A stretch of 64,000 bases of DNA, taken from positions 1,364,001 through 1,428,000 of the forward strand of contig CBDFFW010000001.1 of assembly GCA_965246945.1 (NCBI GenBank). Direction: 5' to 3'. Origin of the DNA: CBDFFW01 sp965246945. GTDB taxonomy: Bacteria; Pseudomonadota; Alphaproteobacteria; UBA11073. The position numbers were made by a program, and so were the translations under genes. Below the pieces are notes generated by a model. That model searched no databases. It was not told the origin of the DNA and saw only the letters and a list, made by a program, of their open reading frames with translations. Within the stretch, counting starts at the first letter, position 1. Every line of letters starts with the position of its first letter. This document shows, piece by piece, positions 43,739-52,241 of this stretch.

Positions 43739-44818
43739 TTAGTTTTGTTCTACCCGATTACGGCCATTGTGTTTAGCCTGATATAACGCCTTATCAGCCC
43801 GCTCGATACAATCTTCCAGGCTTTCCCCAGGCCGGTATTCAGTTGCGCCCACCGAAATGGTAATTTGACCCAGCTTTTTATTGGTCTGGCGATTAACCAC
43901 TTCTTTGGTGGCCACCACCTGGCGCAGGGATTCAGCCACCCGCAAGCCATTGGCCAAGTTGGTATTGGGCAAAATAATGGCAAATTCTTCGCCGCCATAA
44001 CGCGCAGCCGTATCCTGCCCTTTCACGGATTTGACAAATGTCTGCGCTACCAAGCGTAATACCTGGTCACCTGCCTGGTGACCGAACGTATCGTTAAACC
44101 GCTTAAAATGGTCAACATCCATTAATAGCAAGGTTAATGGCTGGCTGTTTTCGGTGCACTCAGCAGCCGCTTGCAGCAAGCGCGAATCAAATGATTTGCG
44201 ATTGGCTGCGCCAGTTAAGGGATCCGTATAGGCCTCCTCGCGCACATGCGCCAAATCTTTGCGCAGTTCCGATAGTTCCTGCGAAGAACTATTCACCCTC
44301 TCCGAGAGATAATGATTTTCTTCAACCATGGCATGGGTTTCTTCAATCAATTTGCTCACCACCGATTGAATGTCTTGCATGCGCAAACTGCCGGTTGAAG
44401 CGGTCCGCTCCATTTGCAAATTCAATTCTTTATTGGCATCACCTAATTGGGCCGAAAAGTTGGTTGTTTGGCTATTGGCAATGGTTAAAAAATCGTGAAT
44501 TTCGCTCACCGTTTTTTGCAATCGTTCACTGGCTAGACTAAACGCTTCCTGCGTCATTGCGCTGCCGGTAATATAGGTATCGTGCAGCATTTCTAACCGC
44601 ATTTGCAGTTGATCTGGGTCCAAAGTACTTTTGAATAGGATATCTAATGCATGCTGAAGCTCGGTATTATAACCGCTTAAGTAATTGTAAATTAGCGCAT
44701 AATTTTTGGGTGTTGGCGCAATGTGGCGCTGACGCATTTCCAGTAATGCTTTTTCACCTATCAAAACAGCGCTTTCTGCGCCGAGATGCGTTGTTCCCAA
44801 TGAAGGTGTTTCGTTCAT
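43739..44818 (-). CDS. Diguanylate cyclase (GGDEF domain)
   Basis: Synthesises the second messenger c-di-GMP from two GTP. From ATG 44818 the protein has 359 residues; an upstream ATG at 44854 would add 12. A helical N-terminal region (about 1-190) with coiled-coil segments precedes the GGDEF domain, whose catalytic site reads ARYGGEEFAII. The usual inhibitory RxxD site is KGQD here, so feedback inhibition may be weak. No membrane segment. Signal input is unknown. Confidence 0.92.
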   Translation of the reverse strand: MNETPSLGTTHLGAESAVLIGEKALLEMRQRHIAPTPKNYALIYNYLSGYNTELQHALDILFKSTLDPDQLQMRLEMLHDTYITGSAMTQEAFSLASERLQKTVSEIHDFLTIANSQTTNFSAQLGDANKELNLQMERTASTGSLRMQDIQSVVSKLIEETHAMVEENHYLSERVNSSSQELSELRKDLAHVREEAYTDPLTGAANRKSFDSRLLQAAAECTENSQPLTLLLMDVDHFKRFNDTFGHQAGDQVLRLVAQTFVKSVKGQDTAARYGGEEFAIILPNTNLANGLRVAESLRQVVATKEVVNRQTNKKLGQITISVGATEYRPGESLEDCIERADKALYQAKHNGRNRVEQN

Positions 44819-44915
44819 ACCACATAGCATGACAAAGCGCTGCGATATCGGCAAGTCCCGTAATAATTATTGATCATTTAAGTACTATTCATATTATCTA
44901 GCATTAGATATAGGT

Positions 44916-45695
44916 ATGGTTATGAAACTAATGCATTTACCATTGCTGGGTTTAGCAATCGGTTTGATGGCTTTGCCATCATTCGCCTTGGCGCAAGAAA
45001 CAAGCGATGTTGATCCCTGGGAATCCGTTAACCGTGTGGTTTTTGATTTTAATCAAGGGGTTGATTATATTTTGTTGGAGCCAGCTGCTGAAGCTTATGA
45101 TTATGTTTTACCAGAATTTGCCCGCAACCATGTGCATAACGCCATTGTGAATTTGAACGATCCTATTTCAGCGGTAAATTTGGTATTACAGGGCCGGTTT
45201 GAAGATGCGGGTATTACTACTTTGCGCTTTTTCACCAATTCCACAGCGGGTATCGGTGGTTTGTTTGAAATTACAGATAGCCAAAATGAAGATCAACAAG
45301 CTGATTTTGGCCAAACCTTAGGCAGCTGGGGTGTGGGGCCAGGCCCGTATGTGGTCTTGCCGATTTTTGGGCCCAGCAGTGTGCGGGATACCACTGGCCG
45401 CGTCTTTGATAGTTTTGCGGATCCGGTTAATATTTATGTCAGTGCTGACAATGTTCGCTTTGCCGATCCTTATTATTTCTATATTGGGCGCGCGGGCTTA
45501 ACGGCGATCGATACACGGTCACAGCTCAGCAAACCGATTGACGATCTTAAACGTAACTCTTTCGATTTTTATGCCACCATTCGCAGCGTTTATATGCAAC
45601 GCCGCGCGGCAAAAATTGCGGGTGGAGACTTGCAGGATACGCCAACAACCTCTATTTCTGATTACGATGCGGCTGCCGCAGAAGATCAACAATAA
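44916..45695 (+). CDS. mlaA: Phospholipid-transport protein MlaA (VacJ)
   Basis: Outer-membrane donut protein that removes misplaced phospholipids and passes them to MlaC (259 residues). A signal peptide ends near FALAQ; unlike E. coli MlaA it shows no lipobox, so it may be a non-lipidated form. Typical motifs: DPWESVNRVVFDFNQGVD, LRFFTNSTAGIGGLFE, and GQTLGSWGVGPGPYVVLP. An alternative start is ATG 44922. mlaC follows 29 bp downstream; mlaFED are elsewhere. Confidence 0.93.
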   Translation: MVMKLMHLPLLGLAIGLMALPSFALAQETSDVDPWESVNRVVFDFNQGVDYILLEPAAEAYDYVLPEFARNHVHNAIVNLNDPISAVNLVLQGRFEDAGITTLRFFTNSTAGIGGLFEITDSQNEDQQADFGQTLGSWGVGPGPYVVLPIFGPSSVRDTTGRVFDSFADPVNIYVSADNVRFADPYYFYIGRAGLTAIDTRSQLSKPIDDLKRNSFDFYATIRSVYMQRRAAKIAGGDLQDTPTTSISDYDAAAAEDQQ

Positions 45696-45724
45696 CATTA
45701 ACTTCCAATTTACGGGTCACATTC

Positions 45725-46363
45725 ATGCGTAACGCATTTCTTCGTTCCTTAACTTTAATTTTGGCGCTGAGCTTTGGCACACAGGCTTTTAGTGCGGAAG
45801 CCACCGGCGCTGCCAAATTTATTAGCGATGCCGGTCAACAGGTCATCCAAATAGTCAGCGATAAAAAAACCACGGAACCGCAGCGGGATGTTGTTTTTCA
45901 TAAAATGTTTGTCGAAAAGTTTGATGTGCCTGCCATTGCGCGTTTTGCATTGGGCCGTCACTGGCGTGAAGCGACTCCTGCCGAACAGCAAACTTATATG
46001 CAGGAATTTGAAACCATGATCGTGAAAGTTTACGGCCAGCGATTCAGCGGTTATGCCGGCCAAAGCTTTAATATCTTAGGTAGCAAGCCATTGGAAACAG
46101 CTGGCGATGAGTTAGTGCGCTCCAATATTGCGCAGCCCGATGGCGGCCCGTCGGTGGCGATTGACTGGCGCGTGCGCAACACCGGCGGCGGTTACAAAAT
46201 TATCGATGTGATTGTTGAAGGCGTGAGCATGAGCATTACCCAACGCAACGAATTTGACTCCATTATTCAAAGCAGTGGCGGTCAAGTTTCCGGTCTCCTG
46301 GCTGAAATGAAGAAAAGAGCGAGTAATCCAGCCGCCGCCCCAATTGCTGCAACCATTAAATAA
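45725..46363 (+). CDS. mlaC: Periplasmic phospholipid carrier MlaC
   Basis: Shuttles phospholipids between MlaA and the inner-membrane MlaFED complex (212 residues). Signal peptide ends near AFSAE. The Tol_Tol_Ttg2 core is recognisable from FALGRHWREATPAEQQTYMQ, and the VDWRVR-like strand IDWRVRNTGGGYKIIDV followed by GVSMSITQRNEF. Operon with mlaA. An Ala-rich tail closes the protein. Confidence 0.93.
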   Translation: MRNAFLRSLTLILALSFGTQAFSAEATGAAKFISDAGQQVIQIVSDKKTTEPQRDVVFHKMFVEKFDVPAIARFALGRHWREATPAEQQTYMQEFETMIVKVYGQRFSGYAGQSFNILGSKPLETAGDELVRSNIAQPDGGPSVAIDWRVRNTGGGYKIIDVIVEGVSMSITQRNEFDSIIQSSGGQVSGLLAEMKKRASNPAAAPIAATIK

Positions 46364-46373
46364 AGCTCAGATA

Positions 46374-46410
46374 GTTAGTATCTTGATTATTTGTTAATCA
46401 AGATACTAAC
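46374..46410. terminator. Perfect 16-bp hairpin after mlaC
   Basis: GTTAGTATCTTGATTA and TAATCAAGATACTAAC pair perfectly around a TTTGT loop, 11 bp after the mlaC stop. It lacks a clear T-run, so it may protect the mRNA end or bind a protein rather than terminate alone. Confidence 0.5.
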
Positions 46411-46477
46411 CAAATTTAATAATTATTTTGAATTGCCAATATAATTACCGTTATTTTTATTGTTATTATATTGTATG

Positions 46478-46756
46478 TTAAGCCGCTTTAAATTTATGGG
46501 CTAAAAATAATTTCAAGATTGGGTTTTCTGCGATTTTATAGGCAGGTATGCTGCGGCCGATATACCAGTCATATAAATCGACATCCTGTTCATTCAGTAT
46601 TTCAGCAAATTCTGCCAGTTGCTGGGTCTGCCAAGCCGCAATATGCTGATCTGCAAAGCTGCCTAATAGTAAATCCATTTCGCGGGTACCACGGTGCCAG
46701 GCGCGAAACCGCAAGCGGCCGCGTTCGTTTTTTAATGCTTCATTATCTAAGGTCAT
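46478..46756 (-). CDS. sdhE: FAD assembly factor SdhE
   Basis: Small helical protein (92 residues) that promotes covalent flavinylation of succinate dehydrogenase SdhA. The signature RGTREMDLLLGSFAD contains the family RGxxE motif (Arg-Gly-Thr-Arg-Glu), and LYDWYIGRSIP matches the second conserved region. It starts at the base where purN ends, so the two overlap by one base. sdh genes are not in the window. Confidence 0.9.
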   Translation of the reverse strand: MTLDNEALKNERGRLRFRAWHRGTREMDLLLGSFADQHIAAWQTQQLAEFAEILNEQDVDLYDWYIGRSIPAYKIAENPILKLFLAHKFKAA

Positions 46757-47397
46757 TATATTTGCACCCTATAATCGGTCGTGGTTGGTAATAGCGGTAC
46801 TTTAAAATGTTCACCGCGCAATTCATGAACCACTTTTTGCAAACATAAAGGATATAAAACATGCTCGGCGACCAAAACACGCGCGACTAATATTTCAGGT
46901 GTATCATTAAAATGCACCGGCACTGCCGCCTGCCCAATAATTGGCCCGGCATCCAAATCCGCAATTACTTGATGGACGGTACAACCTGCGAATTTTACGC
47001 CAGCATTGATGGCTGCGGCATGGGTGTGTAGACCAGGAAAGGCCGGCAATAAGGATGGATGGATATTCAGCAACCGTCCATGCCAGCGTTCAATAAACCA
47101 CGGTGTTAGCACACGCATAAAACCAGCCAGACAAACCAATTCAATTTTGGCAGCCAATAATGCGTCATGCAGTGCTGTTTCAAATAATTCACGGCTGGTA
47201 TAGGCTTTGTGATCGATAACCAACGATGGCACATTGGCTTTGCTAGCCCGTTCTAAGGCATAAATACTTGGTTTGTTACTAATTACTAAACTTATCTCAG
47301 CAGGGAATTCCGGTGCTTTGGCGGCTTCAAGTAATGCTTGCAGATTGCTGCCGCTGCCGGACACCAGCACGCCGATGCGCATTTTATTTAGTGCCAT
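46756..47397 (-). CDS. purN: Phosphoribosylglycinamide formyltransferase
   Basis: Transfers a formyl group from 10-formyl-THF to GAR in purine biosynthesis (213 residues). Motifs: LVSGSGSNLQALL near the N-terminus, the catalytic Asn/His region RLLNIHPSLLPAFPGLHTH, and the Asp in HQVIADLDAGPII. ATG 47397 overlaps the end of purM; an internal ATG at 47382 (MRIGVLVSG) is also possible. The frame is fully intact, in contrast to purM directly upstream. Confidence 0.96.
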   Translation of the reverse strand: MALNKMRIGVLVSGSGSNLQALLEAAKAPEFPAEISLVISNKPSIYALERASKANVPSLVIDHKAYTSRELFETALHDALLAAKIELVCLAGFMRVLTPWFIERWHGRLLNIHPSLLPAFPGLHTHAAAINAGVKFAGCTVHQVIADLDAGPIIGQAAVPVHFNDTPEILVARVLVAEHVLYPLCLQKVVHELRGEHFKVPLLPTTTDYRVQI

Positions 47398-48450
47398 GCT
47401 TGCGCCGTATTGCTGATTTGCACGGCTTCGCTTTGCCGCTGCACCACTTCACCAATGGTGTAGATCGCTTCACCAGTGCATTGGCCATAGCGTGCCGCAC
47501 AGCGGCAGCCTGCGCTGGCGCGACGGCCAAAACCATGCCAAGACCGCAGTTGAAACGTGCGCGCCAAATCATCATCAGAAAGATTACCCGCATTTTTCAG
47601 CCATTGAAAAACTGGCAATAATGGCCAGCAACTGGCATCCAGCTGCACGCCTAAATCTGGCGGCAAAATGCGTGGGATATTTTCCAGCAAACCGCCCCCA
47701 GTAATATGCACCAAACCTTTTAATAAACCGGCCTGGCAAAGCGGCAGCACACAAGACACATAAATTTTGGTTGGCACCAATAGTGCCGCACCCAGCGTTT
47801 TTTCAATTGCTTTAAATGGTGTTGGGCTTTGATAGGTTAAACCAGCATGCTTCCGCAATTTTGCGTACCAAAGAAAAACCGTTGGAATGCACGCCATTAC
47901 TGCCAATGCCAAGCAGCACATCGCCTTCGCTGATTTTTTCACCTGTAATCAATTTTTCGCGGGCAACGGCGCCAACCACAAAACCGGCCAAATCATAATC
48001 TTCCCCGTGATACATGCCCGGTAGTTCGGCGGTTTCACCGCCCACCAACGCGCAATTGGCTTGCACACAGCCATCGGCAATACCGGCGACGACTTCAGCG
48101 GCATGCACCGGATTTAATTTCCCGCAGCCATAATAATCTAAGAAGAAGAGTAACGGTTGGGCGCCTTGCACCAAAACATCATTCACGCACATCGCCACCA
48201 GATCCACACCGACCCCGCGATGCATGCCGCATTCAATGGCAATCTTTAATTTGGTGCCCACCCCATCGGTACCCGAAACTAAAATGGGATCGTCAAAACC
48301 GGCTGCTTTTAAATCGAATAACGCGCCAAAACCGCCTAATCCAGCCATTACGCCGGCCCGTTGGGTACGCACCGCATGGGGCTTGATTAAATCAACTGCT
48401 TCATTACCCGCGGCGATATTGACCCCGGCAGCGGCATAAGAAATACTCAT
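47388..48450 (-). pseudogene. purM: purM broken by three frameshifts
   Basis: Phosphoribosylaminoimidazole synthetase, step five of purine synthesis. The first part (48450 to about 47880) is normal, with SGTDGVGTKLKIA, YGCGKLNP and NGVHSNGFSLVRKIAE. There the frame must shift by one base to reach HAGLTYQSPTPF. That frame continues through KGLVHITGGGLLENIPR to LARTF near 47555, where another one-base shift is needed for NCGLGMVLAVAPAQAAAV. Near 47490 a third shift returns to GEAIYTIGEVVQ and the end at 47388. Each break restores obvious PurM sequence, so the gene is complete but not translatable. The second break is at a TTT run. Confidence 0.88.
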
Positions 48451-48543
48451 ATCCGCTTTCTTGTCATAGTTTTATGAAAATTTGGAGGCTTTTTATTGCT
48501 TGCGGCCTTATTTTATGAGATGGTGTGCCCATAGGATCCATTC

Positions 48544-49146
48544 ATGGCAATATTCGCACGCACAGATTCGCAGCTTGTACCCGCACCGGCCGCTGTTAAA
48601 ATGACCCCACGCAGCGTTGGCGCCCGTTCAGTGAGCGAAGCTTCAGAAGAAATGCGTTTATTAAATCCAGAAACCCCCACTCAATTACGCCGCAATGTGC
48701 CCGCCATTGCCATTGGCCCGCAAGCCACTACCCCACGCCGTCCCTCTTTGGGCATGCCCTCACCCAGCAGTAGCTCGGGCAACCGCAACGATGATTTACG
48801 CAAATTAACCGTTGGCCGTGAAATTGCGCTGGCCGGCGATATCACAGAATGTGATTACTTAATTGTTGAAGGCACGATGGATGCCACGTTGCGTTCCGGT
48901 CAGCGCATGGAAATTGCGCAAACCGGTTTATTTCGCGGTGTCGCCAATGTGCGTGAAGCAGATATTGCCGGCCGCTTTGAAGGCGAGTTAAGTGTTGCGG
49001 GCCGTTTGCGCATTCGTTCTGGTGCCCAAATCAGTGGTCGTGTGCAATATGGCGAATTGGAAGTTGAAGCCGGCGGCCAGATCCAAGGTGAGATGGCCTA
49101 TGTACCCGCAACACCGCCGCCAGCCAATGATAGTGATCGCGCTTAA
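48544..49146 (+). CDS. Bactofilin
   Basis: Polymer-forming cytoskeletal protein of the bactofilin family (200 residues). A disordered Pro/Ser/Arg-rich N-terminus (about 1-85) precedes the right-handed beta-helix domain (LTVGREIALAGDITECDYLI through GELEVEAGGQIQGEM). A short Pro/Asp tail follows. Divergent from purM. Bactofilins organise local cell-wall synthesis, stalks or polarity; the partner is unknown. Confidence 0.92.
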   Translation: MAIFARTDSQLVPAPAAVKMTPRSVGARSVSEASEEMRLLNPETPTQLRRNVPAIAIGPQATTPRRPSLGMPSPSSSSGNRNDDLRKLTVGREIALAGDITECDYLIVEGTMDATLRSGQRMEIAQTGLFRGVANVREADIAGRFEGELSVAGRLRIRSGAQISGRVQYGELEVEAGGQIQGEMAYVPATPPPANDSDRA

Positions 49147-49202
49147 TATTATTTAAAGTTAGTGTAGCCGTTAAAGCCTAGTTGAACACTAGACTTTTGA
49201 AT

Positions 49203-49694
49203 TTAAACTGGACCAGTCGCAAAACTTGGCGATAACGTTTTATGTTTTATACCAACAAAATATCGGCATAAAAATATTTCTCCATTCTCATGGGCAGAAA
49301 ACATAGCATTAACTAAAACTTTCACTGTTTTAGGTACTGTATAATGAACTTGATCACCATATCGGGTTGCAACAAGAAGATCACACATTACACCACTTTT
49401 TAATAAGCTATAGTCTGCAATACTTGTTTCAGTTAAAACTTTGTGGTCAGGCGTATCGTAAATTAATTTAATTAATTGTCTTCCTTTATCTCCATCATCA
49501 TAGACTGTGCTAATTCTACGCTTATATTTCTGGTATTTTTTGGGCTGCATTAAATACTCATTCACATCAATTAAGCCAGTTTGCCGAATTGTAGGCTTTG
49601 GTGAAGGATGTTCAAATACAACTCTTGAATCGTTTATTGCAGTATTCGGCCAGCGTTTCTCTAACGGCAATTGCTCTAAAGTTAAATATTCCAT
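49203..49694 (-). CDS. Orphan protein of unknown function (163 aa)
   Basis: Not recognised. The predicted soluble protein has no signal peptide or membrane segment. It looks mixed alpha/beta with a basic segment (QPKKYQKYKRRIS) and C-terminal strands (VHYTVPKTVKVLVNAMFS). It is markedly AT-rich compared with the bactofilin and lptB on either side, which hints at horizontal origin. It stands alone in its orientation between a plus-strand gene and lptB. Confidence 0.55.
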   Translation of the reverse strand: MEYLTLEQLPLEKRWPNTAINDSRVVFEHPSPKPTIRQTGLIDVNEYLMQPKKYQKYKRRISTVYDDGDKGRQLIKLIYDTPDHKVLTETSIADYSLLKSGVMCDLLVATRYGDQVHYTVPKTVKVLVNAMFSAHENGEIFLCRYFVGIKHKTLSPSFATGPV

Positions 49695-49748
49695 TCTTAG
49701 ATTGTAATTTAAAAAAAAGTCTTAAGGGAAATACTTTCATAATAAATT

Positions 49749-50474
49749 TTAGGCAAAACTATCACCAAGGTAAACGCGGCGCACATCTTCGTTATCAATA
49801 ACTTCTGCTGGTGTACCACTGGCCAGCACAGTGCCGGCATGAACAATATAGGCATGCTGCACGATGGTGAGTGTATCGCGCACATTGTGATCGGTAATTA
49901 ACACACCGATCCCGCGGCGGCTGAGGTCTAGAATAAGATTGCGGATATCTTGCACGGCAATGGGGTCAATCCCGGCTAAAGGTTCATCTAGCAAAACATA
50001 ACGCGGATTAACCGCCAAACAGCGGGCAATTTCGGTGCGGCGGCGCTCCCCGCCGGATAATGCCTGGGCGCGTGTTTTACGGACATGGCCGAGACCAAAT
50101 TCAGTCAATAATTCTTCTAAGCGCGCCTGCTGCACATCCGGCTCATCCTCCACCACTTGCAATGCGGCCAGAACATTTTGCTCCACCGTTAAGGCGCGAA
50201 AAACGGAAGCTTCTTGCGGCAGATAACCGATGCCGCGGCGGGCGCGGCGGTACATTGGCAATGCAGTGATATTTTCGCCATCCAATAATACTTGGCCGCC
50301 ATCGGCTTTCACCAAGCCGCAAATCATATAAAAACAGGTGGTCTTCCCTGCCCCATTCGGCCCCAATAAACCAACCACTTGGCCAGGTGCCACGGATAAT
50401 GAAACATCCTCCACCACCCGCCGCTGCTGATAACGCTTTTGTAGATTCAGAACATTGAGACCGAATTGTTTCAT
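49749..50474 (-). CDS. lptB: LPS export ABC transporter ATP-binding protein LptB
   Basis: ATPase that drives LPS extraction by LptFG from the inner membrane (241 residues). Walker A GPNGAGKTT, the Q-loop LPQEASVFR, signature LSGGERRR, and Walker B VLLDEPLAGIDP are intact. The frame remains open to 50513, but those extra residues (MDPRLRGDDG) are a translation of the adjacent palindromic element, so ATG 50474 is the start. lptA and lptC, usually upstream, are missing; an intergenic element occupies that place. Confidence 0.95.
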   Translation of the reverse strand: MKQFGLNVLNLQKRYQQRRVVEDVSLSVAPGQVVGLLGPNGAGKTTCFYMICGLVKADGGQVLLDGENITALPMYRRARRGIGYLPQEASVFRALTVEQNVLAALQVVEDEPDVQQARLEELLTEFGLGHVRKTRAQALSGGERRRTEIARCLAVNPRYVLLDEPLAGIDPIAVQDIRNLILDLSRRGIGVLITDHNVRDTLTIVQHAYIVHAGTVLASGTPAEVIDNEDVRRVYLGDSFA

Positions 50475-50485
50475 TTTCAGATAAC

Positions 50486-50615
50486 CGTCATCCCCGCGAA
50501 GGCGCGGATCCAATAATTATAAAGCGCACAGCGAAGCTGTGCACATATTTGTTCTTGGATTTCGGATCAACGTTCCGCTCGCGACACGCGCTCACTTCTC
50601 TTGTCCAAAATGACG
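50486..50615. repeat. Palindromic intergenic element (copy C)
   Basis: An element between lptB and the CADD-like gene with ends CGTCAT and ATGACG. It contains ATCCAATAATTATAAAGC, then a hairpin at 50526-50542 (GCACAGC-GAA-GCTGTGC), then ACATATTTGTT. This matches the layout of copy A (ATAAAGC, 7-bp stem with 3-base loop, ACAT, ATTTGTT), but three stem pairs differ in a compensatory way. Confidence 0.8.
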
Positions 50616-50621
50616 CTGTAA

Positions 50622-51341
50622 TTAAGCCGCTTGGCCGCTACAGCCACAGGCGGTCATGCAACCACCTGATTTACCTTCACGGGCTTCGGCACGCGCTTGG
50701 ATGCCGGAAAGGAAATTCCACAAGCTATCTGCCACTTTCAACGCCGCGGTTTTAGCTTTCGCTTGATCTTCAACCGGTAAAGCATCAATCAATTCTTCGC
50801 ATTGCTTGCGGTGCCAGACATCGGCGGTTTCATGCACAGTGAAAAATTCCAGACCTTTGTCATCCTGCACATTATAAAAGCGCTTCAGCCCATCGATTTT
50901 GGTGGTGGCGATTTCAGGTACTTGGTGTTCGTAGGTATACAAACCACAAAGGCCTTCTGCGTAAGAGCTGCGGGCGACTGAAAAGAAATTTTCAATCAAA
51001 TCGCTAGTGCTTTTGGCCAAGGGCGCGGCATCCATTTTAGCTTTGGTGCTGCCAACCGCTTCGCCGAATTGCTGCCACAAATAAGGGTGTGGGGCCGAGT
51101 GCTGACCACCCTCTTCATCCTGCAGATTTTCCAGCAGTAATTTACGGCTTTCCAAATCTTCACAGATAGAATGCGTTGCGCTGATATAACGCGGGAAAGC
51201 CTGCACATGATGATAATACTGCTCGGCATAATCCTGCAATGTTGCTTGGCTGAGTTCGCCGCGCGTCCAGGACTGATAAAAGGGGTGATTTAAAAGATGT
51301 TTTGGTGCCAATGCGGCTTGCAATTCTTGACTAAAAGACAT
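50622..51341 (-). CDS. CADD-like heme-oxygenase-fold protein (putative p-aminobenzoate synthase)
   Basis: Member of the TenA/PqqC-like dimetal superfamily (239 residues), closest to Chlamydia CADD, which makes p-aminobenzoate by consuming its own Tyr and using a Lys as amine donor. Metal-ligand residues fall in the expected order: Glu77 (QDEEGG), His85, Glu138 (YTYEHQ), His170, Asp174 and His177 (HETADVWH). Numbering runs about four below the CADD ligands I recall (E81, H88, E142, H174, D178, H181), and Lys148 fits K152; Tyr22 is a candidate sacrificial Tyr. The C-terminal GGCMTACGCSG is an unusual Cys-rich tail. Residue numbers for CADD are from memory. Confidence 0.8.
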   Translation of the reverse strand: MSFSQELQAALAPKHLLNHPFYQSWTRGELSQATLQDYAEQYYHHVQAFPRYISATHSICEDLESRKLLLENLQDEEGGQHSAPHPYLWQQFGEAVGSTKAKMDAAPLAKSTSDLIENFFSVARSSYAEGLCGLYTYEHQVPEIATTKIDGLKRFYNVQDDKGLEFFTVHETADVWHRKQCEELIDALPVEDQAKAKTAALKVADSLWNFLSGIQARAEAREGKSGGCMTACGCSGQAA

Positions 51342-51392
51342 AGTTCCTCCGTTCCCTTTGGCTTAGCGAAGTTTTTCTGGCTTGGCCAGCCT

Positions 51393-51424
51393 CTTGACAT
51401 GGAATATTCGCATCACCACCATTT
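51393..51424 (+). promoter_or_regulatory. Possible RpoH-type promoter of hsp20
   Basis: CTTGACA (51393-51399) and CACCATTT (51417-51424) resemble the heat-shock sigma32 elements CTTGAA and CCCCATNT with a slightly long spacer. They lie 64 bp upstream of the hsp20 ATG. The -35 also reads TTGACA, so a sigma70 promoter is the alternative. Confidence 0.4.
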
Positions 51425-51487
51425 AATAAGCGGTGCATTGCCTCACTTGGGATGCACTGCCAAATATATCGCTTTTGGAGGATACAT

Positions 51488-51970
51488 ATGAGAAACTTTG
51501 ATTTTACGCCCTTAATGCGTACCACGATTGGGTTTGACCGGATGAGCAGACTGTTAGATGCCGCCCTGGCGCTGGAAGACCCTAGCCCCGCCTACCCGCC
51601 CTATAACATCGAAAAGCTGGGCGAAGACCGTTACCGGATTACGCTGGCGGTGGCCGGTTTTACCGAAGCCGATTTAACCATTACCCAAAAAGATAGCGCC
51701 CTGATTATTGCCGGCAAAATCTGCAAGCAGAATGCGGGCGAAGAAGCCTGTGCTACTAACCAAACCTGCACACCAGGCGGCGCGCAATTCCTGCATAAAG
51801 GCATTGCGATGCGGTCTTTTGAGCGCAAATTCCAGATTGTCGATCATTTAAAAGTGCTGGGTGCCAACCTAGAAAATGGTTTGTTGCATATTGAACTGCA
51901 ATGCGAAATTCCAGAAGAAAAGAAAGCCCGCACTATTCCGATTGGCGGCCCGGCGATTGAACAGAAATAA
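51488..51970 (+). CDS. Hsp20-family small heat-shock protein
   Basis: An ATP-independent holdase (160 residues) of the IbpA type. The variable N-terminus contains RMSRLLDAALA, and the alpha-crystallin domain spans about residues 40-145 (YNIEKLGEDRYRITLAVAGFTEADL to GLLHIELQCEIPEEKKART). A C-terminal I-x-I motif (IPIGG) is present. A loop with three cysteines (EEACATNQTCTPGG, plus KICKQ) is unusual. The ATG at 51488 is preceded by GGAGG at good spacing; the frame is open further upstream to 51452 without a ribosome-binding site. Confidence 0.93.
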   Translation: MRNFDFTPLMRTTIGFDRMSRLLDAALALEDPSPAYPPYNIEKLGEDRYRITLAVAGFTEADLTITQKDSALIIAGKICKQNAGEEACATNQTCTPGGAQFLHKGIAMRSFERKFQIVDHLKVLGANLENGLLHIELQCEIPEEKKARTIPIGGPAIEQK

Positions 51971-51989
51971 TTGAATTTGTAGCTATTTG

Positions 51990-52027
51990 CCCCTGCTTGC
52001 TAATGCTGGCAGGGGTTTTTTATTTTT
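51990..52027 (+). terminator. Terminator after hsp20
   Basis: CCCCTGC and GCAGGGG pair around a 12-base loop, followed by a long T-run broken by one A. A strong intrinsic terminator. Confidence 0.9.
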
Positions 52028-52119
52028 TTAGCCACAACTTACTTGCCAAATCGCTGTTTGATCGATTAGCAAAGAAACTGCTGGTGGTTCCTGCCATGGA
52101 ACAAGCGGTCTTGTACCGT

Positions 52120-52194
52120 TCCTCGATAGCTCAGCGGTAGAGCAGACGACTGTTAATCGTCTGGTCGCAGGTTCGAATCCTGCTCGGGGAGCCA
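52120..52194 (+). tRNA. tRNA-Asn (anticodon GTT)
   Basis: Acceptor TCCTCGA pairs with TCGGGGA (one T-G wobble), D arm AGCTCAGCGGTAGAGC, anticodon loop CTGTTAA with anticodon GTT, T arm CGCAGGTTCGAATCCTGC, discriminator G and encoded CCA. The fold is complete. Confidence 0.95.
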
Positions 52195-52241
52195 GCTTTA
52201 ATATGCATTTTCGCAGCCAAACAAGACCGAAAAAAAGCCAT

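Noticed and set aside
47388..48450. Programmed frameshifting in purM
   Set aside because: Three separate shifts in both directions with no slippery-site and pseudoknot arrangement; no PurM is known to use recoding.
50475..50513. Extra 13 residues (MDPRLRGDDG...) on LptB
   Set aside because: These residues are the translation of the palindromic element arm, a common artefact; ATG 50474 gives the family N-terminus.
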